Assembly: GCF_002968015.1 (NCBI RefSeq)
Contig: NZ_PUIP01000003.1
Span: 1 to 64,000, forward strand
Reading direction: 5' to 3'
Source of the DNA: Massilia phosphatilytica
GTDB taxonomy: Bacteria; Pseudomonadota; Gammaproteobacteria; Burkholderiales; Burkholderiaceae_D
Length of the DNA stretch: 64,000 nucleotides
This document shows positions 53,770 to 62,806 of the stretch, piece after piece (the stretch's first letter is position 1; every line of letters begins with the position of its first letter). The notes under the pieces are model-generated. The model saw only the letters and a program-made list of their open reading frames with translations, searched no databases and had not been told where the DNA came from. Position numbers and translations under genes: made by a program.

Positions 53770-55427
53770 TGCGCGGCCAGGTAAGCGCCCAGCGGATTGC
53801 CGGGCAGCGCCTTCAAACCCGCCACGACGCGCTCCGCGTTGAACTCGGCGCCAAGCGCGTTCGTGTGCGTGCGCGCATCGGCGAACAGCGTGTTCACCTT
53901 GTCCGCGCCGATCCGCTTGTAACCGTCCGCCACGAGCTGGGTCAGGTCCATGAACAGCGCGCCGTTCGCTTGCGCCACCTGGCGGTCCCAGTCCGCGAAG
54001 GTCGCGAAGTCGCGGCCTTCCTGCCACCGGTCGCGGTGCGGCACGGGCGCCACGAGGACCACGGTCGCGCCCTTCGCCTTCGCGTCCGCCACGTAGCGCG
54101 CCATGTACCAGCCGAAGCTGTGCACCTGTTCCTTCGTGCCGTCCGGACGCGTGTCTTCGACGGTCTCCGGACCCGTGCCCGGCGCGGAGGCGCGGTTCTT
54201 CATTGCCGGGTCGCCGATGCGGCCGCCGTCGTTGTGGCCGAACTGGATCAGGACGACGTCGCCGCGCTTCAACTGGTCGCGCACCTTGTCCCAGCGGCCT
54301 TCCGTGAAATACGTGCGGCTGCTGCGGCCGCCGATCGCGGCATTCACGACGTTGATCCTGCGCGCGTCGAAGTAAGGCGCGATGCGCTCGCCCCAGCCGA
54401 TGGCGCCGTTCACGCCGCCGCTCTTCACCGTCGAGTCGCCCACGAGGTACAGGGTCGGGAGGCTGGCGTCGCGCGGCGCCTCGTCGCGGACGCTGCGCGC
54501 ATCCACGACGGGCCGGTCATCCTCGTTTGCGGGCGGCTGCAGGTTCACGGGTGCCTGCGGCTTGAGCCATGCGGCGATGCGCGGATCGCTTAGGGCCTTC
54601 AGGCCTTCGACGGCGACCTGCGCATTCAGCACGGCGCCGGCCCAGTTGGTGTGCGTGTGCTCGTCCGGCGTCGTCTGCGGGAACAGCTGGACGACAGCGT
54701 CGTGGCCGAGCGCATCGTAACGGCGGGCGATGCCTTCATTCAGGTCGATGAAGCCGACATGTTCCGCCTGCGCCACCGCCGCGGCCCAGCCGCCGTACGT
54801 GTCGCGGTCGCGCTTCGCATGGCCGGCCGCGTCCCACTGCTTGTGCGGGATCGGCGAGCAGATGACGGGCGTCGCGCCCTTCGCGCGAATGTCGGCCACG
54901 AACTTGCGGAGATACCAGCCGTACGTGTGAACCGTCTCGTGCTGGTGCGTGAGCAGGTTGTCGATCTCCTCCGTCTCGTCGCCCACGCCGCGGATCGTGC
55001 CGCGCGCACGGCTCGTGTCGTTGACGGCGCCGGCGTCGTTGTGACCGAACTGCATCACGACGATATCGCCCCGCTTGACGACCGCCAGCGTACGGTCCCA
55101 GTGGCCGCTCGTAATGTAGGTGCGGCTGGACAGCCCGCCGACGGCGCGGTTGACGACATTGACCTTGGCCGGATCGAACCACGCGGCGACCGGATTGCCC
55201 CATCCCCACTGGCCCGCCGCACCCTTGCCCTGGCCGTCGTCGCGGCCATTGCGAACGGTCGAATCGCCGATCAGGATCAGCGACGGCAGCGCCGGATTGG
55301 CGGGCGCCGGCAAGGTGACCTGGGCGCGGGCCGGATCCGTATTGACGGCGGCCGGCAGCGGCTGCGCGCGGACGCACGTGAAGGCGAGGAGGACGAGTGC
55401 GGCGTGGAGCAGGCGGAGGAACGGCAT
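53766..55427 (-). CDS. Tandem CE12-type SGNH esterase
   Basis: 553 residues with a signal peptide (to about VRAQ). Two complete SGNH domains in series: first with IGDSTVRNG (Ser56), FGHND (127-131), DEHTHTN (255-261); second with VGDSTVKSG (Ser332), FGHND (396-400), DARTHTN near the C-terminus. Both resemble rhamnogalacturonan acetylesterases (CE12). The two halves share GHW/RWD and SSRTYxT signatures, so the gene arose by duplication and fusion. Acts on acetylated rhamnogalacturonan in the periplasm or outside. Confidence 0.9.
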   Translation of the reverse strand: MPFLRLLHAALVLLAFTCVRAQPLPAAVNTDPARAQVTLPAPANPALPSLILIGDSTVRNGRDDGQGKGAAGQWGWGNPVAAWFDPAKVNVVNRAVGGLSSRTYITSGHWDRTLAVVKRGDIVVMQFGHNDAGAVNDTSRARGTIRGVGDETEEIDNLLTHQHETVHTYGWYLRKFVADIRAKGATPVICSPIPHKQWDAAGHAKRDRDTYGGWAAAVAQAEHVGFIDLNEGIARRYDALGHDAVVQLFPQTTPDEHTHTNWAGAVLNAQVAVEGLKALSDPRIAAWLKPQAPVNLQPPANEDDRPVVDARSVRDEAPRDASLPTLYLVGDSTVKSGGVNGAIGWGERIAPYFDARRINVVNAAIGGRSSRTYFTEGRWDKVRDQLKRGDVVLIQFGHNDGGRIGDPAMKNRASAPGTGPETVEDTRPDGTKEQVHSFGWYMARYVADAKAKGATVVLVAPVPHRDRWQEGRDFATFADWDRQVAQANGALFMDLTQLVADGYKRIGADKVNTLFADARTHTNALGAEFNAERVVAGLKALPGNPLGAYLAAQ

Positions 55428-55517
55428 GGCGGGATTCCGGTTCGTTGTTCTGTTCTGCGTTGCATTCTATGCCCCCGCCGTTCAGAGTCAAAACTGGTCC
55501 AGCCAAAGAATCAGGAA

Positions 55518-55558
55518 AATGATCGGTTGTGCGCGGCCGGCGCTGCAACAATGATCGG
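55518..55558. repeat. Direct repeat AATGATCGG upstream of PL22
   Basis: Two exact copies of AATGATCGG (55518-55526 and 55550-55558), 32 bases apart, about three helical turns, in the gap between the tandem CE12 and PL22 starts. Possible binding sites for one regulator of both genes. Confidence 0.4.
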
Positions 55559-55582
55559 ATTCCAAGAACAAGGAGACCGCTC

Positions 55583-56911
55583 ATGCGCCTGCTATCCGTA
55601 TTGACGTTGTGCTGCACTTTGCTCGCCGCCATCGACGCTTCCGCCGCCATCGGCCAGCGCTTCCCGTCCGAACGCAAGGAAGTCGTGGACCCGGTCACCG
55701 GCACGCGCCTGACGTTCCTCACGAGCCGCCCGCACGGCGACTCGAAGATCTACCAGACGCACCCGCAGTGGACGGCGGACGGCCAGTGGCTGGTCTTCCG
55801 CTCCCGCCTGGCCGGCAACGAAGCGATGGCCGTCAACGAACGGACGGGCGACATCGTGCAGGTCACGGAAGGCGGCTACGAAGGCATGCTGAACGCGGCC
55901 CGCAAGTCGATGAAGTTGTATTTCCTGCGCCGCGCGGGCGACGACAGACAGGTCGTCGAAGTCGACCTGGCGCGCGTGCTGGCGGACAGCGCGGCCGGGC
56001 GCATGCGCGACGCCGCCAGCTACCAGCGCGTGGCCGCGACCTTGCCGGCGTCGATGGAAGCCTTTGGCGACACGGCGCTGGACGCCGACGAGGAATGGCT
56101 GTACGTGCGCGTCGGCCCGCACGAGGCCGCGCGGCACCTGGCGCCCGGCACTGCCCTGGCACCCGCGTTCGGGCCGCGCAAGATGGGCGCCGGTCCGGCC
56201 GGCATCGCGCGCGTGAACCTGCGCACGGGCGAGGTGCGCCACGTCGTGTCGGTGCCCTTCCAGGTCGGCCACATCCAGGCGAACCTGTGGAACCCGGGCG
56301 AGATCGTGTTCTGCTGGGAGACCGGCGGCAAGTCGCCGCAGCGCACGTGGACCGTGAACGCCGACGGCAGCGGCCTGCGTCCGTTGTATCCGGAAGCGCC
56401 GTACGAATGGGTCACGCACGAAGCGGTGATCGGCAAGGATGAAGTGGCGCTCGCCATCATGGGGCACCGCGCGATCCCCGGCGCGGCGGCCGCCGTGGAC
56501 GGTCCGGCGACGGACGCCGGCGGCGCCAATCCCGGCCAGGACGACGGCTGGGGCTCGACCGGCACGCGCGAAAAGCCGAGCGGCCTCGCCATCGTCAACC
56601 TGCGCACGCGCCAGATGCAGATCGTCGGCCAGACGCCGTCCGGCAGCGGCTTCTGGCATGTGCACGGGTCCAGCGACGGCCGCTTCGCCGTCGGCGACGA
56701 CTTCAGCCGCAGCCTCTACCTGATCGACCGCGCCACCCACGAGATGAAGCTGCTGACGACGGGCCACAAGACGACGGCCGCGGACCACCCTCACCCCACG
56801 TTCAGCCCGGACGGCACGCGCATCGAGATCCAGTCCGCCATGCTGTCCGCGGATGGCCGCACCATGAACATCTGCATCGTGCCGGTGCCGGAAGCATGGC
56901 TGAAGCGCTAG
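55583..56911 (+). CDS. Oligogalacturonate lyase (PL22), secreted
   Basis: 442 residues with a signal peptide (about 1-22, ending ASAA). Seven-bladed propeller typical of Ogl: YQTHPQWTADGQWLVFRSRL, VGHIQANLWNPGEIVFCWET, HEAVIGKDEVALAIMGHRA, GFWHVHGSSDGRFAVGDDF, and ADHPHPTFSPDGTRIEIQSA with the metal-site histidines. Cleaves short unsaturated or saturated galacturonides. Classical Ogl is cytoplasmic, so export here is noteworthy. AAGGAG precedes the ATG. Confidence 0.88.
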   Translation: MRLLSVLTLCCTLLAAIDASAAIGQRFPSERKEVVDPVTGTRLTFLTSRPHGDSKIYQTHPQWTADGQWLVFRSRLAGNEAMAVNERTGDIVQVTEGGYEGMLNAARKSMKLYFLRRAGDDRQVVEVDLARVLADSAAGRMRDAASYQRVAATLPASMEAFGDTALDADEEWLYVRVGPHEAARHLAPGTALAPAFGPRKMGAGPAGIARVNLRTGEVRHVVSVPFQVGHIQANLWNPGEIVFCWETGGKSPQRTWTVNADGSGLRPLYPEAPYEWVTHEAVIGKDEVALAIMGHRAIPGAAAAVDGPATDAGGANPGQDDGWGSTGTREKPSGLAIVNLRTRQMQIVGQTPSGSGFWHVHGSSDGRFAVGDDFSRSLYLIDRATHEMKLLTTGHKTTAADHPHPTFSPDGTRIEIQSAMLSADGRTMNICIVPVPEAWLKR

Positions 56912-56916
56912 CCGTC

Positions 56917-57555
56917 CTACAAGCGCTCGACGCGCAGGTTGCGCAGCTCGTAAGCCGTGCCTTCGAGCTGGAACCCGATGCGGCCCGTGGCCGGCTGCGC
57001 GATCGTGACGGCGTTCTGCGCGACGCCGTTGATCGTCACGTCGATACAGCCGCCGCGCACCAGCACGTCCATGCTGTTCCATTCGCCGGGCGGGCGTTCG
57101 CTGTCCGCGGCCGCGCGCGCCTTGATCGGCGGGTACGCACCCGGCGCCGTCGTCAGCGGCTCGTTGAACGACGCGCCGGCCATCGGGAGCAGGTCGCCGA
57201 CCGATCCGTGCTTGGTCTGCACCTGGATACTATACGGCCACACGCCGTCCTTCGGTCCGGAGGCCACGTGCAGCAGCACGCCCCCGTTGCCCGGCTTGCC
57301 GGTCCAGCGCCATTCCACGTGCAGGCGATAATCCGTGTACGTGTCGCGCGTCGCGATAAAGCCGGAGGGCTTGCCCGCCACTGCGATGACGCCGTCGGCG
57401 CGCGGCTGCCAGACCGACTCCAGCGCGGCTGCGGGCGTCGTGACAATGTCCAATGTGCCGAGCGGACCGCCTGCCACCGTCGGCGCCGGCGCCGATGCAC
57501 ACCCCAGCAAACCCGCGCACAACAGTGCGCCGCCCAACCATCCAAGCTTTACCAT
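56917..57555 (-). CDS. DUF1080 (3-keto-glycoside hydrolase-like) lipoprotein
   Basis: 212 residues with lipobox LLGC at about residue 19. Jellyroll with TYTDYRLHVEWRWTGKPGNG and GVLLHVASG, GEWNSMDVLVRGGCIDVTIN, GRIGFQLEGTAYELRNLRVE. Family members cleave 3-keto-disaccharides or act on related sugars in several gut and soil bacteria. It is divergent from the esterase with starts only 13 bases apart. Confidence 0.85.
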   Translation of the reverse strand: MVKLGWLGGALLCAGLLGCASAPAPTVAGGPLGTLDIVTTPAAALESVWQPRADGVIAVAGKPSGFIATRDTYTDYRLHVEWRWTGKPGNGGVLLHVASGPKDGVWPYSIQVQTKHGSVGDLLPMAGASFNEPLTTAPGAYPPIKARAAADSERPPGEWNSMDVLVRGGCIDVTINGVAQNAVTIAQPATGRIGFQLEGTAYELRNLRVERL

Positions 57556-57568
57556 GTCAGGACCTCAA

Positions 57569-58513
57569 ATGAATCGTTCGAATGAAAACAGGAGACGCAC
57601 CATAAAGCTAGTTGCCGGCGCCCTGCTCGCCGGCCCCGCTTTCGCCGCGCCGCAGCTGCCCGCCACCGCCACGATCCCGCTGTGGCCCGAAGGCGTGCCG
57701 GACGCGAAGCCCGGCCTCGGTCCGGAACACGTCGACGACGGCCGCGTGTCCAACGTGAGCGAGCCCACCTTGACCGTGTACGGCCCCGCCGTCGATCGCC
57801 CGAACGGCACCGCCGTCATCATCTGCCCAGGCGGCGGCTACGTGCGGCTGTCGACCCAGCGCGAAGGCGAACAGTACGCGGCATGGCTCGGCACCCTCGG
57901 CATCACGAGCTTCGTGCTGAAGTATCGCATGCAGGAATTCGGCCATCCCGCCCCGCTGCGCGACGTGCTGCGCGCCGTCCGCCTCGTACGGTCCCAGGCC
58001 GCACGGTACCACATCCGCCCGGACCGCATCGGCGTGATGGGCAGCTCGGCCGGCGGCCACCTCGCGGCCAGCGCCGGCACCTTGTACGACCACCCGCTGG
58101 GCCGCATGGGCGCGGACCTGGACAACATCAGTGCGCGCCCCGACTTCCTCATGCTGATGTACCCGGTGATCACGATGGACGGCCCGGCCGTGCACGCGGG
58201 CTCGCGCAAGGCGCTGCTGGGTGCCAACCCTTCCGCGGCCGCCGTGCGCCTGATGTCGGTCGAGCAGCAGGTCACGCCCGCCACGCCGCCGACACTCCTC
58301 ATCCACACACAGGAGGACCAGACCGTCCCCGTCGAGAACAGCATCCTGTTCTACGAGGCCCTGACGCGGGCGAAGGTGCCGGCCGAGATGTATCTGTTCG
58401 AGCATGGGTCGCATGGAATGGGAATGCGCGCGGGGCTCGGGACGGCGTCCGAGTGGCCGAAACGGGCGGAGGAATGGCTCAAGGCGCGGGGCCTGCTCGA
58501 ACCCGCGAAGTAA
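57569..58513 (+). CDS. Alpha/beta hydrolase (Axe/BD-FAE-like carbohydrate esterase)
   Basis: 314 residues with a Tat-like N-terminus (NRRRTIKLVAGALLAG). Core: TAVIICPGGGYVRLSTQREG (oxyanion GGGY), GVMGSSAGGHLAASAGT (nucleophile Ser), MLIHTQEDQTVPVENSIL-like Asp region, FEHGSHGMGM (His). Likely deacetylates oligosaccharides. The start is uncertain: ATG 57569 with AGGAC, or an ATA at 57602 after a strong AGGAG. Confidence 0.85.
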   Translation: MNRSNENRRRTIKLVAGALLAGPAFAAPQLPATATIPLWPEGVPDAKPGLGPEHVDDGRVSNVSEPTLTVYGPAVDRPNGTAVIICPGGGYVRLSTQREGEQYAAWLGTLGITSFVLKYRMQEFGHPAPLRDVLRAVRLVRSQAARYHIRPDRIGVMGSSAGGHLAASAGTLYDHPLGRMGADLDNISARPDFLMLMYPVITMDGPAVHAGSRKALLGANPSAAAVRLMSVEQQVTPATPPTLLIHTQEDQTVPVENSILFYEALTRAKVPAEMYLFEHGSHGMGMRAGLGTASEWPKRAEEWLKARGLLEPAK

Positions 58514-58517
58514 GCCG

Positions 58518-58835
58518 TCACGGCAGGTGGAAGACCTGCCGCAGCGGCCACTCCCTGGGACGGTTGCCCGGTTCCACCTCCATCAGCGGCGCCATGGCAT
58601 CCCACCAGCGCCGCATGACGGGATGCTCCGGCAGCGCGGCCACCGTATGCCCCGGCCGCAGCTTCAGCACGGCGAACAGCTGCAGCGATGCCTCGTCGAG
58701 GAAGATCGAGTAATCGTGGATGCCGGACGCGCGCAGCAGGTCCGCCAGTTCCGGCCAGATGTCGTCGTGGCGCTGCTTGTACTCGTCCACGTTGCCGGGT
58801 TTCAGCCGCATGATGAATGCTTTGGTCTCGCTCAT
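58518..58835 (-). CDS. rhaM: L-rhamnose mutarotase
   Basis: 105 residues, the family length. FIMRLKPGNVDEYKQRHDDI, WPELADLLRASGIHDYSIFL and HPVMRRWWDAMAPLM contain the active-site His23 and the conserved tryptophans. It interconverts alpha and beta L-rhamnose so the isomerase is supplied. Start overlaps the GH105 stop by four bases, so coupled. Confidence 0.95.
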   Translation of the reverse strand: MSETKAFIMRLKPGNVDEYKQRHDDIWPELADLLRASGIHDYSIFLDEASLQLFAVLKLRPGHTVAALPEHPVMRRWWDAMAPLMEVEPGNRPREWPLRQVFHLP

Positions 58836-60034
58836 CGCCCGCCTCCCTGCGCCATGCGTTTCAGCTCCGCCGCGGCCAGCATGAAACCGCCGACGCCGTA
58901 GTCGAAGCTGGACGTGGGCCGGTAGAACGCCGGCTCCGCGCCCGTCTGCTGGATATTGCCGACGCGGCCGTCCGCGTACACGTTCTTCAGGATGCCGGCC
59001 CAGGCCCTGGCGATCACTGGGCGGTATTTGGCGCCGTCCAGCAGGCCGTGGTTGACGCCATACGCCATGCCGTACACGAACAGCGCCGAGCCCGAGATCT
59101 CCGGCAGCGGATACGTCTTCGGATCCAGCAGCCCCGCATGCCAGAGCCCGTCCGCGCCCTGCAGCGACGCGAGTTTGTCAGACATCTCGCGCAGCTGCTG
59201 CACGTAGAAGCCGCGCTGCGGATCGTCCGCCGGCACGTAGTCCAGCACCCTGGCCAGGCCGCCCATCACCCAGCCCTCGCCGCGCGACCAGAAGATCTTT
59301 TTCCCATTCGCCTCGCGCTTGTCCTTGTAGCTGGCGTCGCGCGCGTACAGGTGTTCGTCCTTGTCGTACAGGAGATCGTAGGTGCGCTTCCAGTTCAGGT
59401 GCATGTAGTCGAGGTAGCGCCGCTCGCCCGTCGCCTTGAACATCTTCGCCCACACGGGGGGCGCCATGAACAGCGCGTCGCACCACCACCATGGGATGCG
59501 CGGATCGCCGGGCTTGAGCGTCGCCAGCGGCAGCAGGTCGTCCATCTCGGCCTTCGTCAGGCGCAGCATGCCCGGATTCTTCTCCTGGAAGTACAGGTCG
59601 AGGTAAGTCTGCGCGATCGACAGGTCGTCCGCGTTAGGCAGCCGGTCACGTTCCTGGAAATCGTAATGACGCGCCATCGCAAGCATCGCATCGCGGTATT
59701 TCGGGTCGCCGGTGGCTTCGGAAGCGGCCATGAAGCCCGTGTACATCACGCTCTCCGTCCAGATGCGCGAAAAATACGGTTGCGAGCGCGCGAGCTGCCA
59801 GTCGGCCACCTTGCGCAATGCCTTGTCGATGGCAGCCGGCGTCAGCTCGGGCGACAGGTCCGTCGCGAGCGGGCCCGCGTCAAGCGGCGCGTCGCCGAAG
59901 TGACGGCTGGTGTCCTTGTCGATGATGGCCTGCATGGCCGGCGTGGGCTGCGGGTAACCGGTCGTCTGCGCCAGGGCCGGCAGTGCCAGCGCGACGCTGG
60001 CGGCCAGCAGGGTGAGTCGTCGGGTCGTCGTCAT
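58832..60034 (-). CDS. GH105-type unsaturated rhamnogalacturonyl hydrolase, secreted (second)
   Basis: 400 residues with a signal peptide (about 1-22). (alpha/alpha)6 barrel: FSRIWTESVMYTGFMAASEA, catalytic WWWCDALFMAPP (Asp186), FWSRGEGWVMGGLARVLDYV, TSSFDYGVGGFMLAAAEL. Only distantly similar to the first GH105 gene, so the two probably differ in chain length or linkage preference. Transcribed with rhaM. Confidence 0.88.
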   Translation of the reverse strand: MTTTRRLTLLAASVALALPALAQTTGYPQPTPAMQAIIDKDTSRHFGDAPLDAGPLATDLSPELTPAAIDKALRKVADWQLARSQPYFSRIWTESVMYTGFMAASEATGDPKYRDAMLAMARHYDFQERDRLPNADDLSIAQTYLDLYFQEKNPGMLRLTKAEMDDLLPLATLKPGDPRIPWWWCDALFMAPPVWAKMFKATGERRYLDYMHLNWKRTYDLLYDKDEHLYARDASYKDKREANGKKIFWSRGEGWVMGGLARVLDYVPADDPQRGFYVQQLREMSDKLASLQGADGLWHAGLLDPKTYPLPEISGSALFVYGMAYGVNHGLLDGAKYRPVIARAWAGILKNVYADGRVGNIQQTGAEPAFYRPTSSFDYGVGGFMLAAAELKRMAQGGGR

Positions 60035-60055
60035 ATCGTGGTTCTCCTGTCGTTA

Positions 60056-62737
60056 TTATTGGCCCGTGCCCAGCAGCTTGACGGGCCCCAGCAGGCCGGC
60101 CGGCTGCGGCGCGATCAGTGCCGTGTCTTGCGGAACGAAGCGCTGGCCGTAGCGCGCGGACAGCAACCGGTAATCCGGCAGCGCATGGCCCGCCAGCGCG
60201 TTGAGTGCGAGATTGGCGACGCGCACCTCGATGCGGTTGCGGCCCGGCCGCAACAAGCCCGTGACGTCGACGGCGTAAGGCGGATGCCAGACGGCGCCTG
60301 CGGAGCGGCCGTTCACGACCACCTGCGCCGCTTCGCGCACGGGGCTTTCGAACATCGCCCGCATCCCGGCGGGGACGGCCGGCGCCGACGCCAGCGGCGT
60401 GCCGGGGCCGAAATCGAGCACGAGCCGGGACGAGCGCAGTTGCGCAGCCGTGAGCTCGACGTCTTTCTCGTACGTCGCCACGCCCGAGAAATGGCGGGTC
60501 GCCTCGTCGTCTGTCCACGGGCGCAGGGCATCCAGGCGTCGGACCTGCGCCTGGCCGGGGAAGCGCAGGTTCCAGTCGTGGCTCAGGTCCGCGATCTCGG
60601 CCGTCGCGCCGACGGGGGCCGCCAGCGACGGCAGCGCATCCGCCAGCACCAGCACGCGCGATTCGTACGGCGCGAGGTCGAGCGCGGCCGGCAGCGTGGC
60701 CGCCGTCATGCGGCCGCTGTCCGGGTCGACCCATGCGGCGGCCTTGCGATCCGCCGCGAACGACGCCTGCGCATGCACGGGGCGGTTGCTCGTATTGGCA
60801 ATGAAATAGATGTCCGCGTCGCGCAGCTTGCGGCGCACGAAGCCGACGTCGGATGCCTGCGCCGACAGCCTCATGTCCGGCGCCAGCACGGCCTGCAGCG
60901 CGACGCCGACCGCATCGTCGCTGGCCACGACACGCACGTTGGGGCTCGCGAACAGCGCCTTCGCTTTCGCCGCGACGGCCGCGGACACACGCGCCGCATC
61001 GAGATGGCCGGGCGCGAGCGACGGCGCCCCGCCCACGACGATGATGTGCCCACCGCCGCGCACATGGGCGGCCAGACGGTCGATCACGTCGGGCGCGAGC
61101 CGCGTCACGTGCGGCAGCACGAGCACGGGGTAACGCACGCCCAGCGCGAGGATCGCCTCGGCATCGATGTAGTCGAGGTTCTGGCCCGCGTCGAGGATCT
61201 GCGCCGTGAGCGCGGGCGTCACGTGGGTGTGCATCGCGGCCGACAGTGACACCTTGCCCGGCACGAGCGCCGCATACACGTCGTCGTTCGGCAGCAGCAC
61301 GGCGACCTGGTTCGCGGGCTCGCCCTGGCGCATCAGCCAGCTCATGCGCGTCAGATAGCCCGTCACGGCGGGCATCACGTTCCACCACGGGTTGTGGTCG
61401 TTGAACACGGCGGCGGCGTAGAACGCATACCCCGGTTCGATCGTACCGGGCGGCGTGTACGGCCAGCCGTGGCCGATGAACTGGTTCACGCCTTCGAGCA
61501 GCATGCGGTCTGCCTCCGCCTTCATGTCCAGCGGCGTGGCCGCGAATGCGGGCGAATGCAGCCAGGTCCACGTCTCGGCCGAGATCACGGGCCGGCCGTA
61601 GAGGTGCCCGGCCGACGTCGCGAGACGCGTGAACGAGAATTCGCGGAACTGCGGGCCTTCGCCTTCCGGCAGCGCAACGAGGCGGTTGCTGGACAGGGAC
61701 ACGGCCGGCTCCCCGTACGTCTGCGAGCGGAACCGCGTGCCGTGTTTCTTCGCCCAGTCGTCGATGGGCGTCAGGTAACGTTCGTTGACGAGTTCCGTCT
61801 GCGTGAGCGCCCAGTCATGGCGAATGGCAGGCGCATCCGTGCCCTGCCCCGTGAACACGGCCGGCAGGTGCGGCACGATGTCGTAGCCGCGCCGGCGTTT
61901 GAACTCGGCGACGAAATCGTCCGTCCAGTCGGTGTTGTAGACCTCGAGGCTGTCCGAGAACACGGCATACGGGGGCGCGTCGCCGAATGCTTTCATCAGC
62001 GGCTCGGCGACGGTGGCGAGGTGATGGTCGACGGCCTTGCGGCTCAGGTGGTCGAGCACGAAGCCTTCCGCGCCCAGGGCCGCGCGCTTGACCTGCTGGC
62101 CCGTGCGGCTGGCGATGTACACGACGACCTTGCGGGGTGTTTGTGCTGGAGCGATGCTCGCCCGGCCATCGGTCCCGGCCTGCACTGGCAGCGGTTTCAG
62201 GAGCGCGGGATCGACGTCGGCACCGGCGAAGGCCGCGATCATCTTTTCGCCATTCATCACGGCCGGCAGCGCGAAGCTCGTCGCACCCGCCGGCACGTCG
62301 ATGACGTCCTGGCGCAGGCGCGCCGCCGCCTCGCCGACCGTGACGTGCGGCCCGCCGTACGGCCAGCCGCTGGCCAGGGTCATGTCGACGCGCATGCCGT
62401 TGGCGCGGGCCGTGCGGTTGGCGAAGGACACGGCGTCGAGGAATTCGGGAGACAGGTACGGCACGTTGCGGATGCCGCGCGCGGCATCGTCGAGTTCCAT
62501 GGGGTAGACGGGCTGGATTTCGACACCGCCGATCCCGCCGGCCTTCATCGCGAGGATCTCGCGTTCCAGCTCGGGTTTGACGACGGCCGGGCCGAACCAC
62601 CACCAGCGCATCATGGGGCGGGCATCGGGCGGCGGTACCTGCAGGTGTTGGGCGACGTCGGCGAACGACGTGGACGGGCCGGCCGCGTGCGCGGCGAAGG
62701 CGCACGACAGCGCGAGCGCCAGTAAGGGCTTCCTCAT
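60056..62737 (-). CDS. GH106 alpha-L-rhamnosidase, secreted
   Basis: 893 residues with a signal peptide (about 1-19). MMRWWWFGPAVVKPELEREI, GVEIQPVYPMELDDAARGIR, FSDSLEVYNTDWTDDF (260-275), YGEPAV (341-346) and SAETWTW (386-392) with Glu388 are GH106 features. A C-terminal jellyroll (RRLDALRPWTDDEATRHFSG) ends the protein. It frees terminal rhamnose from rhamnogalacturonan fragments. Confidence 0.92.
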   Translation of the reverse strand: MRKPLLALALSCAFAAHAAGPSTSFADVAQHLQVPPPDARPMMRWWWFGPAVVKPELEREILAMKAGGIGGVEIQPVYPMELDDAARGIRNVPYLSPEFLDAVSFANRTARANGMRVDMTLASGWPYGGPHVTVGEAAARLRQDVIDVPAGATSFALPAVMNGEKMIAAFAGADVDPALLKPLPVQAGTDGRASIAPAQTPRKVVVYIASRTGQQVKRAALGAEGFVLDHLSRKAVDHHLATVAEPLMKAFGDAPPYAVFSDSLEVYNTDWTDDFVAEFKRRRGYDIVPHLPAVFTGQGTDAPAIRHDWALTQTELVNERYLTPIDDWAKKHGTRFRSQTYGEPAVSLSSNRLVALPEGEGPQFREFSFTRLATSAGHLYGRPVISAETWTWLHSPAFAATPLDMKAEADRMLLEGVNQFIGHGWPYTPPGTIEPGYAFYAAAVFNDHNPWWNVMPAVTGYLTRMSWLMRQGEPANQVAVLLPNDDVYAALVPGKVSLSAAMHTHVTPALTAQILDAGQNLDYIDAEAILALGVRYPVLVLPHVTRLAPDVIDRLAAHVRGGGHIIVVGGAPSLAPGHLDAARVSAAVAAKAKALFASPNVRVVASDDAVGVALQAVLAPDMRLSAQASDVGFVRRKLRDADIYFIANTSNRPVHAQASFAADRKAAAWVDPDSGRMTAATLPAALDLAPYESRVLVLADALPSLAAPVGATAEIADLSHDWNLRFPGQAQVRRLDALRPWTDDEATRHFSGVATYEKDVELTAAQLRSSRLVLDFGPGTPLASAPAVPAGMRAMFESPVREAAQVVVNGRSAGAVWHPPYAVDVTGLLRPGRNRIEVRVANLALNALAGHALPDYRLLSARYGQRFVPQDTALIAPQPAGLLGPVKLLGTGQ

Positions 62738-62764
62738 GCGGGAGACTCCGGGACGATGGGCGGA

Positions 62765-62787
62765 ACGCGCCGGCGCGGCCGGCGCGT
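62765..62787 (-). other. GC-rich hairpin between rhamnose isomerase and GH106
   Basis: ACGCGCCGG (62765-62773), five-base loop, CCGGCGCGT (62779-62787), in the 69-base gap. No T run follows on the minus strand, so it is not a normal terminator. It may protect the upstream mRNA end or tune the downstream genes. Confidence 0.4.
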
Positions 62788-62806
62788 GCGAAAGCGCGAC
62801 GGGGAT

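Noticed and set aside
58817-61249. Long plus-strand frame over GH105 and GH106
   Set aside because: Shadow of the true minus-strand genes; arginine- and histidine-rich without domains.
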